Positions 7,792 through 17,341 are shown, counted from the stretch's first letter. The stretch is 64,000 nt of DNA from Mucilaginibacter gossypiicola (GCF_900110105.1 NZ_FOCL01000001.1:620001-684000), one strand, 5' to 3'. The notes: generated by a model not told the origin, from the sequence alone. Numbers and translations are program-made.

Positions 7792-8394
7792 TCATTTAGC
7801 CGATCTTACTTTGTTCAGGTTATCCCTCGCCGCTTTCTGATCCTTGTCTGCCTGATCGGCAATAGCTTTAGCGGCAGCAATAGCCTGTTGTTTCTCTATC
7901 GCCTTTTCAGCCTTAGCGATAAAAGCATCCGGATCATCCTTTAACTCTGTAATAATTGTTTCCGCAGTTTTAGGATACATCGCCCTAACCAGCCAGAAAT
8001 TATAAGCCTCCTCGTTTAACCGGTCGTTTTGTTGGTTAAGATATAAAGCTGTGCCAAATGATCCGGCAGTAACAACAAAAGCTACCACAACTCCGATAAT
8101 CAGGCTTTTTGACCATGCCCCGAAATGATGATGATTTTTGACACCGATCACTTTAGGCACCCTCGAAACCACATCTTTTAATTCATCCATCTGTTGCTGG
8201 ATCTTTTTATCATCGTAACGCTTATTGGCCGTTTCGATCTTGATGGTTATCCGGTCTAATGTTTCCTTGTATTGCTGTAAAAAACTCTTTAGAAAGTCGG
8301 GCATTTCGGTTTCTATTATTGCAATACTTTGAATGAACCCCTGTATCAGTTCCTCCAACATCGTTACTTTTTCTTCCAGTTCTTCCTGTTGCAT
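7792..8394 (-). CDS. Hypothetical coiled-coil membrane protein downstream of relaxase
   Basis: This 200-residue protein was not recognised. It has a helical, heptad-rich N-terminal half (LEEKVTMLEELIQGFIQSIA), one membrane span at about residues 104-125 (LIIGVVVAFVVTAGSFGTALYL) and an Ala/Lys/Asp-rich helical tail (EKQQAIAAAKAIADQADKDQ). It follows the relaxase gene by 43 bases on the same strand. Proteins with this layout often follow relaxases in Bacteroidota mobilizable elements; a role in docking the relaxosome at the membrane is only inferred. Confidence 0.65.
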   Translation of the reverse strand: MQQEELEEKVTMLEELIQGFIQSIAIIETEMPDFLKSFLQQYKETLDRITIKIETANKRYDDKKIQQQMDELKDVVSRVPKVIGVKNHHHFGAWSKSLIIGVVVAFVVTAGSFGTALYLNQQNDRLNEEAYNFWLVRAMYPKTAETIITELKDDPDAFIAKAEKAIEKQQAIAAAKAIADQADKDQKAARDNLNKVRSAK

Positions 8395-8437
8395 AATTCC
8401 TGAATTTGAATAGTTAAATAATCATTTTGCAATCACG

Positions 8438-9418
8438 CTACCTGGTGATCCTTTGTGACTGCGAATGCTCTGCTTCATGTTTCTTTCGTTTCCTTTTGGC
8501 TATATCCGCATCCCCCATCGGATCGGGCGGACCGGCAACAAACTGCGGTTCCAGCAACGTTTCCAGTATGCCTTTACCGCCAGTTTGAACGTGTACCTCA
8601 TCAGCCTCGCCATGCTGCTTGATCGCATCCCGTAACTGCTCGGCTAATGAAGGTGAATCTACTTTTCTTACTATATCTTCCTGCTGCGCCTGTAGATTCC
8701 GGTTAAGCTGCGTATTAATCCCGACATAGCTCAAACTCCGGTCAATAGCAGATCCTTTCATTTTGATATCGCCCTTTTCAAAAGAAATGCCCTGTACGTC
8801 ATTGCTGCCGCTCCTATATTTATAAGCGATTCCAATACCCTGTTTTTGCAAATTCGCTTCCAGCTGTTTCCAGTCTCCTGACTGCTTAAGCGCAGCTTTA
8901 ATCACATCAAAAAGTTCGTACCGGATTTTCTCTTTTCCTTTTAAGGCCTGCCTGTTCACCTGTTCTTTGCCTTCCCCTATATGATAGCTGTATTTCAGCG
9001 TGATCTCTTTGCAGGCTTTCACATTTTTCGCAAAATTATTTTTATCGGTAATGGTGTTGCCGTTATTATCTACCCTGTTATAGATCACATGTAAATGCGG
9101 ATGCTCGCTGTCATGGTGACGAACTACAACAAACTGGGTATTACAGATACCCACTTTATCCATGTATTCTTTTGCCCGCTCCACCATAATTTGATCACTT
9201 AGCTTAGACAGATCTTCCTTGCTCCAGCTTAAAACCAGGTGCCCCACAGCTTTGCCTAATTCCGGCCTCATCTTTCGTTGCAGGTTAAAATCACGGGTGA
9301 TCGTTCCTGCGTCCTGTATCCGCACGCCTTCGGCAGCAATGACCTTTGCATCCTGCTTATTTACTACATATCGGACACAGCCGCCAAAGCTTCGCCCGGT
9401 GATTGGTTTACCCATCAT
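8438..9418 (-). CDS. Relaxase/mobilization nuclease (MobB-like)
   Basis: This 326-residue protein starts MMGKPITGRSFGGCVRYVVN, with Tyr17 a candidate nucleophile. The metal-binding three-His motif HHDSEHPHLHVIYNRV is at 101-116 (His106, His108, His110), with a further conserved His60. These are hallmarks of relaxases that nick oriT and pilot the strand during conjugative mobilization. It overlaps mobC by 11 bases (stop of mobC at 9408, start at 9418). The ATG at 9415 is an equal alternative. The C-terminal part (about 170-326) is less conserved. No coupling protein or secretion genes accompany it. Confidence 0.9.
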   Translation of the reverse strand: MMGKPITGRSFGGCVRYVVNKQDAKVIAAEGVRIQDAGTITRDFNLQRKMRPELGKAVGHLVLSWSKEDLSKLSDQIMVERAKEYMDKVGICNTQFVVVRHHDSEHPHLHVIYNRVDNNGNTITDKNNFAKNVKACKEITLKYSYHIGEGKEQVNRQALKGKEKIRYELFDVIKAALKQSGDWKQLEANLQKQGIGIAYKYRSGSNDVQGISFEKGDIKMKGSAIDRSLSYVGINTQLNRNLQAQQEDIVRKVDSPSLAEQLRDAIKQHGEADEVHVQTGGKGILETLLEPQFVAGPPDPMGDADIAKRKRKKHEAEHSQSQRITR

Positions 9419-9785
9419 GGCCGCTGATCTTAGTTAACAAGTCCTCGATCTGTTTCAGCAAGGCCTGGCATTTCAGGGCGAGTGAGAAAAGCCCGGCCAC
9501 ATGGGCAAGGTGTGTCAGCTGGTTAAGGTTATTGGCAAGCCCCGCCAGCATCCTGAACCAACTTGTTTCTTCTACCGAAAATCGCGGGAAAACTTTCGCG
9601 CTTTTGGCAGCACTGCGGAACCATTCACTGGATTTTAATCCGGCCCTCTTTGCCCGCCCATCGATCAGAACACGTTCCGTCGGCGTTAACCGTACCATCA
9701 GAAAATCGCTCCTGCTTACTGTTTTCTTCGGTCTGCCGGGCAACCGCTTTTTCTGAGTTTTATCTTTTTCGGTTGATCCTGTCAT
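9408..9785 (-). CDS. mobC: MobC-like relaxosome accessory protein
   Basis: This 125-residue protein has a basic N-terminus (KDKTQKKRLPGRPKK), a ribbon-helix-helix-like segment (SRSDFLMVRLTPTERVLIDGRAKRAGLKSSE, of which residues about 25-57 form the core) and a C-terminal helical part rich in Leu. MobC proteins bind near oriT and help the relaxase to open DNA. Its overlap with the relaxase gene and its place next to the hairpin-rich stretch at 9825-9996 fit that role well. Confidence 0.82.
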   Translation of the reverse strand: MTGSTEKDKTQKKRLPGRPKKTVSRSDFLMVRLTPTERVLIDGRAKRAGLKSSEWFRSAAKSAKVFPRFSVEETSWFRMLAGLANNLNQLTHLAHVAGLFSLALKCQALLKQIEDLLTKISGHDG

Positions 9786-9824
9786 AAAATCACGTTCTTA
9801 AAACTTCTTCCCAAACCGACCAAC

Positions 9825-9996
9825 GGGAGCGAGTTACCGGATCACCCCGGCGGGGTGTATCCGGGTTTTTGTGAAGCAAAAACATTAACTCGCTCCCTTC
9901 GGGTCGTAGATCTCTCCGCCATATATCCAGCTATCTGTATATGTGCTGCATACCGCTTGCGGTATGCTATTCCAATGTTGCAAAACGAAGTTTTGC
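9825..9996. other. Hairpin cluster upstream of mobC: oriT candidate
   Basis: Five nested or adjacent inverted repeats lie in 172 bp. GGGAGCGAGTTA (9825-9836) pairs with TAACTCGCTCCC (9886-9897). Inside are CCGGAT/ATCCGG enclosing CACCCC-GGC-GGGGTG, and GTTTTTG/CAAAAAC. Further right are GCATACCGC-TT-GCGGTATGC (9948-9967) and GCAAAAC-GAA-GTTTTGC (9980-9996). Dense repeats directly before mobC and relaxase genes are typical of transfer origins. The nick site cannot be named from sequence. The mobC promoter must also lie here. Confidence 0.55.
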
Positions 9997-10002
9997 GCGG
10001 AT

Positions 10003-10338
10003 TCAGACACCATGCTTTTTCGCCGCTGCTTGTGCTTCCAGCCAGTAAACCAGGCTGCCCTGCTTTGGGTGATAGGAAGGTTGATACCGGATATAACCAC
10101 ACTCATTCAGCTCCCTGATGCACTTATGGTAAGTGGCAATGGATGCTATCTTGGAAAACGCCATGAGGATTTTCCGGGTCACACTAAATGGGCTGATAAA
10201 ACCGTTTCGCTGCCAGCAAACAAACAGACCGGTAAACAGGCTAAGGTGGGTTGGCAGCAAGCGATTATCTTTTTCCATCTGTTTAAGCAGGCTTGCAAAA
10301 CCCGCCAGTTCTTTAACAATTTCCTTTTGCAGTTTCAT
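10003..10338 (-). CDS. Small winged-helix-like protein of mobile elements
   Basis: This 111-residue protein has a helical N-terminus (MKLQKEIVKELAGFASLLKQ) and a likely winged-helix region ILMAFSKIASIATYHKCIRE followed by LNECGYIRYQPSYHPKQGS (about 55-100). Similar proteins are frequent next to mobilization genes in Bacteroidota islands and probably bind DNA, perhaps as replication or transfer regulators. The start overlaps the end of the next upstream gene by four bases, so the small DNA-binding genes form an operon running toward mobC. Confidence 0.62.
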   Translation of the reverse strand: MKLQKEIVKELAGFASLLKQMEKDNRLLPTHLSLFTGLFVCWQRNGFISPFSVTRKILMAFSKIASIATYHKCIRELNECGYIRYQPSYHPKQGSLVYWLEAQAAAKKHGV

Positions 10339-10598
10339 TTGCCTTCTCCTTCCAGGATCTTGTTGATGTCTTCCAACTTATAGTACATGATGCTACCCAC
10401 TTTGGTAAACCGCAGCGTACCGTTGATCCGAAGGTTTTGAAGCGTACCGGGCGATATCCCCAACAGTTTTCTAACCTCCACGCTCTTTAACCATTTTTTT
10501 GTACTGGCTTGTCCCGGCTGTATGATCCGTTTGATCTCGTTAAGCAGATCGCTTTTAAATTCCAGTAAATCCCCTTTGGTGATTAATTCCACATTCAT
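10335..10598 (-). CDS. Helix-turn-helix (excisionase-type) protein
   Basis: This 87-residue protein has an MerR/Xis-like DNA-binding domain at about 37-85. KWLKSVEVRKLLGISPGTLQ is the turn-helix, LRINGTLRFTKVGSIMYYKL the wing, and DINKILEG the end. Such proteins in Bacteroidota integrative elements act as recombination directionality factors or local regulators. It lies 14 bases after the second HTH gene and overlaps the following gene by four bases. Confidence 0.8.
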   Translation of the reverse strand: MNVELITKGDLLEFKSDLLNEIKRIIQPGQASTKKWLKSVEVRKLLGISPGTLQNLRINGTLRFTKVGSIMYYKLEDINKILEGEGK

Positions 10599-10612
10599 CT
10601 GTTCCTCCTTGT

Positions 10613-10882
10613 TTAATTGTTAATGGTTTGTTGCATGGCATTAAGTACTTCACTTTTTCTGAAGTACACCCTTTTATGCAGGCGCAAATAGGGTAAGCCT
10701 TTTTTCATCCAATCGGTAAGCGTAACGAGAGACACGCCTAGTTCGGCGGCAAGTTCCTGCTTGGATAAAAGTCTTTCTGAGTTTGGCAGCTCGTTGCCGC
10801 CCGTTTTAAAATGTTCCTGTAGTTCTGCCCTCACTGCCTGGCGTATGCACAGGCTAAGAGCTTCTTGATTGATGATCTGCAT
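10613..10882 (-). CDS. Helix-turn-helix (excisionase-type) protein
   Basis: This 89-residue protein has an Xis-like domain at about 38-84. LLSKQELAAELGVSLVTLTD is the helix-turn-helix and WMKKGLPYLRLHKRVYFRKS the wing. It is a paralogue in architecture of the gene at 10335-10598. It is the first gene of the small operon read toward the oriT candidate, so the shared promoter should lie in 10883-11050. A role in excision control of the island is inferred from fold and place. Confidence 0.8.
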   Translation of the reverse strand: MQIINQEALSLCIRQAVRAELQEHFKTGGNELPNSERLLSKQELAAELGVSLVTLTDWMKKGLPYLRLHKRVYFRKSEVLNAMQQTINN

Positions 10883-11054
10883 AGCATTTGTTTTGGAACA
10901 AATGTGTGCGGTACAGAATAAATTTCTTGACCATGCAGAATTGCTTGGTTAAAATGGAGTAGTTTGGAAAAAGCTAAAGATGCTTATAACATACTGATTG
11001 ACAAATTGATGCTATATTGGCGAATAGCTAATTACATTGCCAGCAAAAGAAAAA

Positions 11055-11816
11055 TTAACTCCTCTTTTTCGCAGGATTGATCGTAAAAAGCTTGGATTTT
11101 GCAGGGATGTCGGCGTGTTTATCTCCGGGTTCGCGCTTGTCACTCGGGAAATAACGGCGTATGGTTTCATAATTGATCTCTTTGTCTCCCTCGCGGAAAT
11201 ACTTGCAGATCATTTTCATCCAAACACTCTGCGTCTGAGAAAACATCAGTTCTTTCCCTTCAGGTGTTTTAAGTTCCTGCATTTGCAAATGCAGGTGTAA
11301 AACGGTATTTCGGTAGCCCTCTGGGATATTGATATAGCCTTCAGTTTCAAAAGCCGTTGCTTTCTTGAGATCGGCTTTCAATCGAGTTACCTCTTGTTTA
11401 AGTGCGAATATTTCTGATTCCTGCTGCGCTATTACTGCATCATTTGATTTGTGAATGTTCCAACGGTCAAGCGAAATCAGCATTGACGTAAACTTTTGCA
11501 ATCGTACGATTTCCCGCTCATTCCTTAAATGGTGCTCATCATAAACATTAGTACCTAACAACACCTTTAATTGCCTTTCAATGAGCGACCAAAAATATTT
11601 AAAGAAGATCTGTTCTTTACCATCTGGATGTTGGGACAGATAATAAGCCAGGTGGCGCTGGTAAAATTCATCTATGCGATCATCTCGAATGGTAAACACT
11701 CTTTTAAAAAAGTGTTTTAAAAAATGTGACCTGTCCCATTGTAAGGGATTTCCAATATCAAGACTATCTTTTGAAAAATCAAAGCGGTCGCGAGGCTTGA
11801 AGTAAGTGACGCTCAT
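11055..11816 (-). CDS. Conserved hypothetical protein of Bacteroidota mobile elements
   Basis: This 253-residue soluble protein has no domain that could be named with confidence. The N-terminal part is rich in aromatic and basic residues (RSHFLKHFFKRVF), the middle contains a coiled coil (about 130-155, AVIAQQESEIFALKQEVTRL) and the C-terminal part resembles an HTH-like end (EINYETIRRYFPSDKREPGD), a style seen in RteC-like regulators of Bacteroides elements. It is the last gene of the mobilization module on its side. A regulatory role is possible but unproven. Confidence 0.55.
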   Translation of the reverse strand: MSVTYFKPRDRFDFSKDSLDIGNPLQWDRSHFLKHFFKRVFTIRDDRIDEFYQRHLAYYLSQHPDGKEQIFFKYFWSLIERQLKVLLGTNVYDEHHLRNEREIVRLQKFTSMLISLDRWNIHKSNDAVIAQQESEIFALKQEVTRLKADLKKATAFETEGYINIPEGYRNTVLHLHLQMQELKTPEGKELMFSQTQSVWMKMICKYFREGDKEINYETIRRYFPSDKREPGDKHADIPAKSKLFTINPAKKRS

Positions 11817-12225
11817 AGACAGGTGATTTATTCAAAAATAAGTTTTTCTGCGTTCGGAAAAAAAATTAAAAGAAAGTAACATGTTAAATACTCAAGAGCT
11901 TTTCTAAGTTTATTTGTGGCAATAGATATAAGCAAAAAGGTATCATTAAAAAATCTCTCGCGCACCAAGGTCTGATCTATAACGATGTGCTTAGTAAGGT
12001 ATCGCAAAGGAACAACTGTCAGGATTCGTCGGCCATCGTAAATTTAGCGCAATGATCGCTGATCAGCAATTGCTCGCGCTAGTTTTTCCTCCGGTCTTTA
12101 AATTACACATAGAAATAAACACCTTCAATTTGCCACGATCTGCTCGGTTAAGTCCCGCAATTCGTGGGGAATCGGTCTAAAAATAATGCGTAAAATAACT
12201 GATTTTAAAATTGTAAAAATGATAA
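11817..12225. other. Gene-free junction between mobilization module and stress cargo
   Basis: No coding frame stands out. Around 12050-12082 there are overlapping palindromes (GCTGATCAGC and AGCAATTGCT). Upstream signals for the gene at 11055-11816 should lie near 11820-11900, and the right part should contain the 3' end signals of the SDR operon. No operator of the TGAY-N4-RTCA type is present: the TGAT...ATCA at 12054-12066 has five spacer bases. Confidence 0.5.
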
Positions 12226-12975
12226 TCACTGCGCAAGGTATCCCCCATCAATGTTATAGTACGAGCCGGTAACAAATGATGACTTGTCGCAATTAAGCCA
12301 TAAAGATAGCTCAGCGACTTCTTCCGGTTTACCCAGCCGTCCCATTGGATGCATGCCTTTCACTTTATCCATAGTTCCCTTATCCAAGATGTTTAGCATC
12401 GGCGTTAGTATATAGCCGGGACCTACGGAATTTACGCGAACACCCTTGTCTGCATATTCAAGAGCAGCGGCCTCCGTCAAGCCAATAACTCCATGTTTAG
12501 CTGCTACATACGCAGCAGAACCTTTAGTTCCCACCTTTCCCAGAATAGAAGCCATATTAACGATGCTGCCACCTCCGGAGGCTATTAAAGCAGGAATCTG
12601 AAAATGCATGCCATAAAAAATGCCAGACAAGTTAGTGCTGATTACTTTGTCCCAACCATCGATAGGATAATCGCCAACGGTGTTTAATGGCCCCCCTATT
12701 CCTGAGTTGTTTACTACTACATGCAACCCACCAAACTGATGAACAGTTCTGTCAACCATTTTTTTGTGTTCATGTGGCAGAGAAGTATCGGCTTTAACAA
12801 AAATAGAATCGCCACCGAACGCTTTTATGCGCTGAACAGTTTCCATCCCTCTCGGTTCATCAATGTCAGAAACAACAATTCTGGCGCCTTCTGAAGCGTA
12901 TAAAATTGCTATAGCCTTGCCTATGCCCGAACCAGCTCCGGTAATCAAGGCGACTTTGTTCTCTAAAATCCTCAT
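12226..12975 (-). CDS. Short-chain dehydrogenase/reductase
   Basis: This 249-residue classical SDR carries the cofactor motif ITGAGSGIGKAIA near the N-terminus, VVSDID (acidic residue after beta-2, favouring NAD), NNSGIG in place of NNAG, and the catalytic AAYVAAKHG (Tyr and Lys). The family ending VTGSYYNIDGGYLAQ is intact. The substrate cannot be told; relatives include 3-oxoacyl-ACP reductases and glucose 1-dehydrogenases. It lies 74 bases after the phosphoketolase gene and is probably the last gene of the acetate kinase-phosphoketolase transcript, so a redox job in fermentative carbon flow is a reasonable guess. Confidence 0.85.
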   Translation of the reverse strand: MRILENKVALITGAGSGIGKAIAILYASEGARIVVSDIDEPRGMETVQRIKAFGGDSIFVKADTSLPHEHKKMVDRTVHQFGGLHVVVNNSGIGGPLNTVGDYPIDGWDKVISTNLSGIFYGMHFQIPALIASGGGSIVNMASILGKVGTKGSAAYVAAKHGVIGLTEAAALEYADKGVRVNSVGPGYILTPMLNILDKGTMDKVKGMHPMGRLGKPEEVAELSLWLNCDKSSFVTGSYYNIDGGYLAQ

Positions 12976-13049
12976 TCTGTATTATTTAAAAGTTAATCAT
13001 CGTTCTATAGTCTATTTTAAGCGTTCCATCTGCTTTTTTGAGGTTTGAT

Positions 13050-15434
13050 TTACACTTCCCACCGCCAATTTTTTATCTCAGGCATATCTTCTCCATAAGC
13101 ACAGATAAATTGTTTATGCTCAACTAGCTTATCCATTAACTTCTGTTTTAAATATGTGCCTTTACTGCCAAGGGTAGCCACGCGGTCAATAACATCGATA
13201 GTTAGATGAAACCTGTCCATTTCATTTAAAACAGTCATATCAAACGAGGTAGTAATTGTACCTTCTTCCTTGTATCCCCTTACATGAATGTTGTTGTTAT
13301 TGGTACGGTTATAGGTAAGCCGGTGAATTAGCCAGGGGTAACCATGAAAAGCAAAAATCACAGGTTTATTAGTCGTAAATAGAGAGTCGAAGTCATGATC
13401 ACTCAGGCCATGTGGATGCCCGGATTGCTTTTCGAGCTTCAAAAGGTCAACTACGTTAATCACCCTTATTTTTAAATTCGGCAGGTGCTCCCTTAAAATG
13501 GATACCGAGGCAAGGGTTTCGAGCGTTGGAATATCTCCGCAACATGCCATCACTACATCCGGATCGCAATCCAGATCGTTACTTGCCCAATCCCAAATCC
13601 CGATGCCTCTTGTACAATGATCTACAGCATTCTTCATATTTAACCATTGCGGCGAAGGGTGTTTCCCGGCAACTACAACATTTACGTAATGGCTGCTCCG
13701 CAGGCAATGATCCATTACAGACAGCAGGCAATTAGAATCGGGCGGTAGGTAAACTCTCACAATCTCTGATTTTTTATTGATCACATGATCTATAAAACCA
13801 GGGTCCTGATGGGTAAAACCGTTATGGTCCTGACGCCAAACGGTAGATGTAAGTAGGATATTTAATGACGCTATCTTTCTTCGCCATGGGATCTCGCTGG
13901 TCATCTTGAGCCATTTGGCATGCTGATTAAACATCGAATCTACAATATGGATAAATGCTTCATAGCAGTTAAACAGTCCATGCCTGCCGGTAAGCAGGTA
14001 TCCTTCCAGCCAGCCTTCGCATTGATGTTCACTCAACATTTCCATTACCCTTCCGGTTGCAGCCAAGTATTCATCATTTGAATCAACATCGGCATTCCAT
14101 TGCCTGTTGGTTACTTCAAAAACAGCTTCCAGTTTATTCGAAACCGTTTCATCCGGACCAAAAACGCGGAAATTTTGAGGATTAAGGGATATAACGTCCC
14201 GTAGAAAACGTCCGGATACGTGTACATCACCCTCCCCCGCAACACCAGAGGCAGGTACATTTACGGCGTATTGCTGAAAATCCGGAAGGCGCAGTTCTTT
14301 CAACAAAAGTCCGCCGTTAGCATGAGGATTTGCCCCCATTCGCCGGTTGCCCTTCGGTGCTATCTCTGCAATTTCCTTCTTCAACCTGCCATTTACATCA
14401 AACAACTCCCCGGGCCTATAGCTTTTCAACCAGCTTTCAAGCATTTGTAAATGATTACCAGATGCTGATGAAACCGTAAGAGGGATTTGATGTGAGCGGA
14501 ATGTACCTTCTATTTGTTTGCCGTCAACTATTTTAGGCCCTGTCCAGCCTTTGGGTGACCGAAGAATAACCATCGGCCATTTTGGCCTCTCCATTCCGGG
14601 GTGTTCTGCGGCATTATATTTAATTTGCTTGAGGTAGTGTATCGCTTGCTCTAAAGCTGCCGCCATAGCTTGGTGCATAAATTCAGGATCTGATCCTTCA
14701 ACAAATATCGGGCTATAACCATAACCTTGAAATAGTTGTTCCAGCTCATCATGAGGTAAACGGGCCAATACGGTAGGGTTGGATATCTTATAACCGTTCA
14801 AGTGCAAAATGGGCAATACGGCGCCATCTGTAAGCGGATTTAGAAACTTGTTAGAGTGCCAGGCAGTTGCAAGCGGCCCTGTTTCGGCCTCGCCATCGCC
14901 AACAACACAGGCAACGATTAAATCGGGGTTATCAAGTACAGCACCGAACGCGTGACTTAACGAATAACCAAGCTCTCCACCTTCGTGCATCGATCCCGGT
15001 GTTTGCGGCGACGCGTGACTGGAAATACCGCCGGGGAATGAGAACTGTTTGAATAGTTTTTTCATCCCTGCTTTATCCTGGCTAACTTCGGGATATATTT
15101 CACTATAGGTACCCTCAAGGTAGGTGCCTGCAACTACGGCAGGCCCCCCGTGCCCGGGACCGGAAATATAAAGCATGTTTAGCTCATACCGATTAATAAG
15201 CCTGTTAAGGTGTGTGTATATAAAGTTTTGACCAGGTGTGGTTCCCCAGTGCCCCAATTGCATCTTTTTTATATGCTCCATTTTTAAAGGCTCATCCAGC
15301 AGCGGATTATCGCACAGGTAAAGCTGGCCAACAGATAAATAATTTGCTGCACGCCAATACGCATCCAATTTTGTTAAACAATCATCGGTTAACGGCGCAT
15401 TCTCGTTTTTGGTAATATCAGTTATCATTTTCAT
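13050..15434 (-). CDS. xfp: Phosphoketolase (xylulose-5-P/fructose-6-P)
   Basis: This 794-residue protein has the length and start of the XFP family ([15 protein letters not shown]). The N-terminal [19 protein letters not shown] block, the thiamine diphosphate site [19 protein letters not shown] and the LHLNGYKI and [11 protein letters not shown] blocks are all present. The enzyme splits xylulose 5-phosphate or fructose 6-phosphate with phosphate into acetyl phosphate and a shorter sugar phosphate. The acetate kinase gene lies 17 bases upstream on the same strand, so acetyl phosphate can be turned into acetate and ATP without respiration. This pairing is the metabolic core of the island. Confidence 0.95.
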   Translation of the reverse strand: MKMITDITKNENAPLTDDCLTKLDAYWRAANYLSVGQLYLCDNPLLDEPLKMEHIKKMQLGHWGTTPGQNFIYTHLNRLINRYELNMLYISGPGHGGPAVVAGTYLEGTYSEIYPEVSQDKAGMKKLFKQFSFPGGISSHASPQTPGSMHEGGELGYSLSHAFGAVLDNPDLIVACVVGDGEAETGPLATAWHSNKFLNPLTDGAVLPILHLNGYKISNPTVLARLPHDELEQLFQGYGYSPIFVEGSDPEFMHQAMAAALEQAIHYLKQIKYNAAEHPGMERPKWPMVILRSPKGWTGPKIVDGKQIEGTFRSHQIPLTVSSASGNHLQMLESWLKSYRPGELFDVNGRLKKEIAEIAPKGNRRMGANPHANGGLLLKELRLPDFQQYAVNVPASGVAGEGDVHVSGRFLRDVISLNPQNFRVFGPDETVSNKLEAVFEVTNRQWNADVDSNDEYLAATGRVMEMLSEHQCEGWLEGYLLTGRHGLFNCYEAFIHIVDSMFNQHAKWLKMTSEIPWRRKIASLNILLTSTVWRQDHNGFTHQDPGFIDHVINKKSEIVRVYLPPDSNCLLSVMDHCLRSSHYVNVVVAGKHPSPQWLNMKNAVDHCTRGIGIWDWASNDLDCDPDVVMACCGDIPTLETLASVSILREHLPNLKIRVINVVDLLKLEKQSGHPHGLSDHDFDSLFTTNKPVIFAFHGYPWLIHRLTYNRTNNNNIHVRGYKEEGTITTSFDMTVLNEMDRFHLTIDVIDRVATLGSKGTYLKQKLMDKLVEHKQFICAYGEDMPEIKNWRWEV

Positions 15435-15451
15435 CTCTTAATTTTTAAAAT

Positions 15452-16639
15452 TCAAATGTTCATTAATTCATTAACCATCTCAGCCATCATTAGCTCTTCA
15501 TCGGTTGGCATTACATAAACTTTAACCCTCGCTTCAGCTAATGATATGACATTTTCGTTTTTTTGATTTGCTTCGTAATTAAGCTCAATTCCTAAAAATT
15601 CAAGCCCGGAGCATGCCTTTTTTCGTATCACTGCTGCATTTTCCCCTATTCCACCTGTGAAAACTAAAGTGTCAATACCACTTAAAGCGGCAGTGAGGGC
15701 TCCAATATTTTTTTTAACATAATAGCAGAACAGATCTACCGCTTCTACTGCAAGATAATCCGTTGCGTCCCGCGAAAGCAGGTCATGCATGTCGCCGCTG
15801 CTTCCGGAAACGCCTAAAAGTCCCGACTCATGGTTGGTCATGTGGATAAACTGATCGGCAGTAAGACCCTCATGCTTCATAATGTGCCAGGCCACGCCAG
15901 GGTCAATATCTCCCGACCGGGTGCTCATTGGCAACCCCGAAGCGGGGGTAAACCCCATGGTGGTATCCACGCTTTTGCCGTCCTTCACCGCTGCCAGGCT
16001 CGAACCATTACCTAAGTGCGCAATGATAATTTTGCCTTCCCCGTTGCCCTCTGCCTTTAACTTTTGCATAATATATTGATACGAGAGGCCGTGGAAACCG
16101 TAACGCCTTATTCCAGATTGTGTAAAGCGCCTTGGCAATGGCAGTAATTTGGCTACGGCTGGCATATCCTGATGGAAATATGAATCGAAACAAACGTATT
16201 GAGGCAATTGCGGATAATGATACCTGAAAGCTTCGATCAGCTTAATTTCGTTTGGCAGATGCTCCGGATCATCACCGGCTTCCTTTTTTAAAGTGGATAA
16301 CATGTGGTCATTAACAATGGCGGGTGAGCAATCCTCCATGCCATGCACCATCCTGTGCGCTATGACTTTAACCTGAGCGAATAAGGGTTGGCATTCAAGC
16401 CAGTCTACAATGAATTTTATCGCCGACACATAATCAGTAACATCATTAGGGAGTGTTTCAATTTCGGAGAACTGATTCCTCGTAAGTTCAAATGACATTC
16501 CGGGCAGACCAATGCGGATTATCCTACCTTCTCCTATTTTCTGAACATTAGCAGTCAGGCGGAATAAAGAGAATTTGATACTTGATGAACCTGCATTAAT
16601 TGCAAGTAATGCTGCCGGGGTTGGAACTTTTGGGTTCAT
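15452..16639 (-). CDS. ackA: Acetate kinase
   Basis: This 395-residue protein is full length for AckA. It shows INAGSSSIKFSLF at the N-terminus, AHRMVHG, the catalytic-region VCFDSYFHQDMPAVAKLLPL, RYGFHGLSYQYI, AHLGNGSSLAA and DTLVFTGGIGENA. It transfers phosphate from acetyl phosphate to ADP. It precedes xfp by 17 bases, forming a phosphoketolase-acetate kinase unit that yields ATP under low oxygen. No operator of the island type is seen directly upstream (16640-16734); transcription may come from further upstream through hdeD, or from an unidentified promoter. Confidence 0.96.
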   Translation of the reverse strand: MNPKVPTPAALLAINAGSSSIKFSLFRLTANVQKIGEGRIIRIGLPGMSFELTRNQFSEIETLPNDVTDYVSAIKFIVDWLECQPLFAQVKVIAHRMVHGMEDCSPAIVNDHMLSTLKKEAGDDPEHLPNEIKLIEAFRYHYPQLPQYVCFDSYFHQDMPAVAKLLPLPRRFTQSGIRRYGFHGLSYQYIMQKLKAEGNGEGKIIIAHLGNGSSLAAVKDGKSVDTTMGFTPASGLPMSTRSGDIDPGVAWHIMKHEGLTADQFIHMTNHESGLLGVSGSSGDMHDLLSRDATDYLAVEAVDLFCYYVKKNIGALTAALSGIDTLVFTGGIGENAAVIRKKACSGLEFLGIELNYEANQKNENVISLAEARVKVYVMPTDEELMMAEMVNELMNI

Positions 16640-16734
16640 TTTCAGATATTTAAATACTGTAACAAATACTAAACGCCCAATATTCGTTTAATGAAACCGG
16701 GCTACTGATTATTGAAAGAAAACTAATGACAATG

Positions 16735-17313
16735 TCACCTATGGCCGGATACACGCCGGCTTATTTCCTTTATCTTTATTGAAATAACAATTCTGAATAT
16801 TCCAGCCCCTAAAAAAGCAAGCCCGGTCCAAATGATCAGATTTGCTATTCCAAAAGCAGGATAGGCAAGTATCCCCACCGAGAAAAAAACAACAACAAGG
16901 CTGTTAAATAAGATCCAGCCCCAACTCGAAATACCGTAGGCACGCATATCGATAGCACTTCCAATCCCCATTATCCCTCTAACCAGCAACCAAAAGCCAA
17001 TAATAATCGGAAGTAACATCATGGTTATTGAAGGATAGCTAAAGAGGTAACTTCCAATAGCAATATCAATGAGCCCGCTTGCCAATAACCACCCCCAGCG
17101 CTCAATATGTCTGATGCTCATGAGGGATACAATGGCTTCAAAAAAACCTGTTATGATCATGCCTACCGCAAACGTAAGGCTGAGCGATAAGTAGGACTGT
17201 AGCGGCGATAAAATGATCCACACGCCAAGAATAGAAAGTAATATCCCTGATAATAGCATCAACACCCAATATCTTGAGGGCACTATGGCACTTTTATAAA
17301 CTCCTGCTTCCAT
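16735..17313 (-). CDS. HdeD-family membrane protein (DUF308)
   Basis: This 192-residue protein has six predicted membrane segments arranged as three DUF308 hairpins (for example YWVLMLLSGILLSILGVWII, then LSLTFAVGMIITGFFEAIVS). HdeD of E. coli contributes to acid resistance at high cell density; the molecular activity is unknown. It lies between hsp20 and ackA on the same strand. A terminator-like hairpin (17342-17378) separates it from hsp20, so its expression may rest on readthrough. Confidence 0.82.
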   Translation of the reverse strand: MEAGVYKSAIVPSRYWVLMLLSGILLSILGVWIILSPLQSYLSLSLTFAVGMIITGFFEAIVSLMSIRHIERWGWLLASGLIDIAIGSYLFSYPSITMMLLPIIIGFWLLVRGIMGIGSAIDMRAYGISSWGWILFNSLVVVFFSVGILAYPAFGIANLIIWTGLAFLGAGIFRIVISIKIKEISRRVSGHR

Positions 17314-17341
17314 TGCTTGTTTTTTTTGCTTTAGATCAAAG

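Noticed and set aside
7488..7795. Two reverse frames of 60-70 codons in the 7.5-7.8 kb spacer
   Set aside because: They lie across strong inverted repeats, have unusual composition and no family resemblance.
9842..10118. Overlapping frames in both directions across the oriT candidate
   Set aside because: They result from the palindromic sequence; no protein features are seen.
12054..12066. TGATCGCTGATCA as an operator at the junction of mobilization and cargo
   Set aside because: Five spacer bases, no box at 33 or 55 bp, and no gene start near it.
16727..16737. TGAC-AAT-GTCA near the end of the HdeD gene, a would-be operator for ackA
   Set aside because: It has three spacer bases instead of four, overlaps the hdeD stop codon and has no box at the usual distance.
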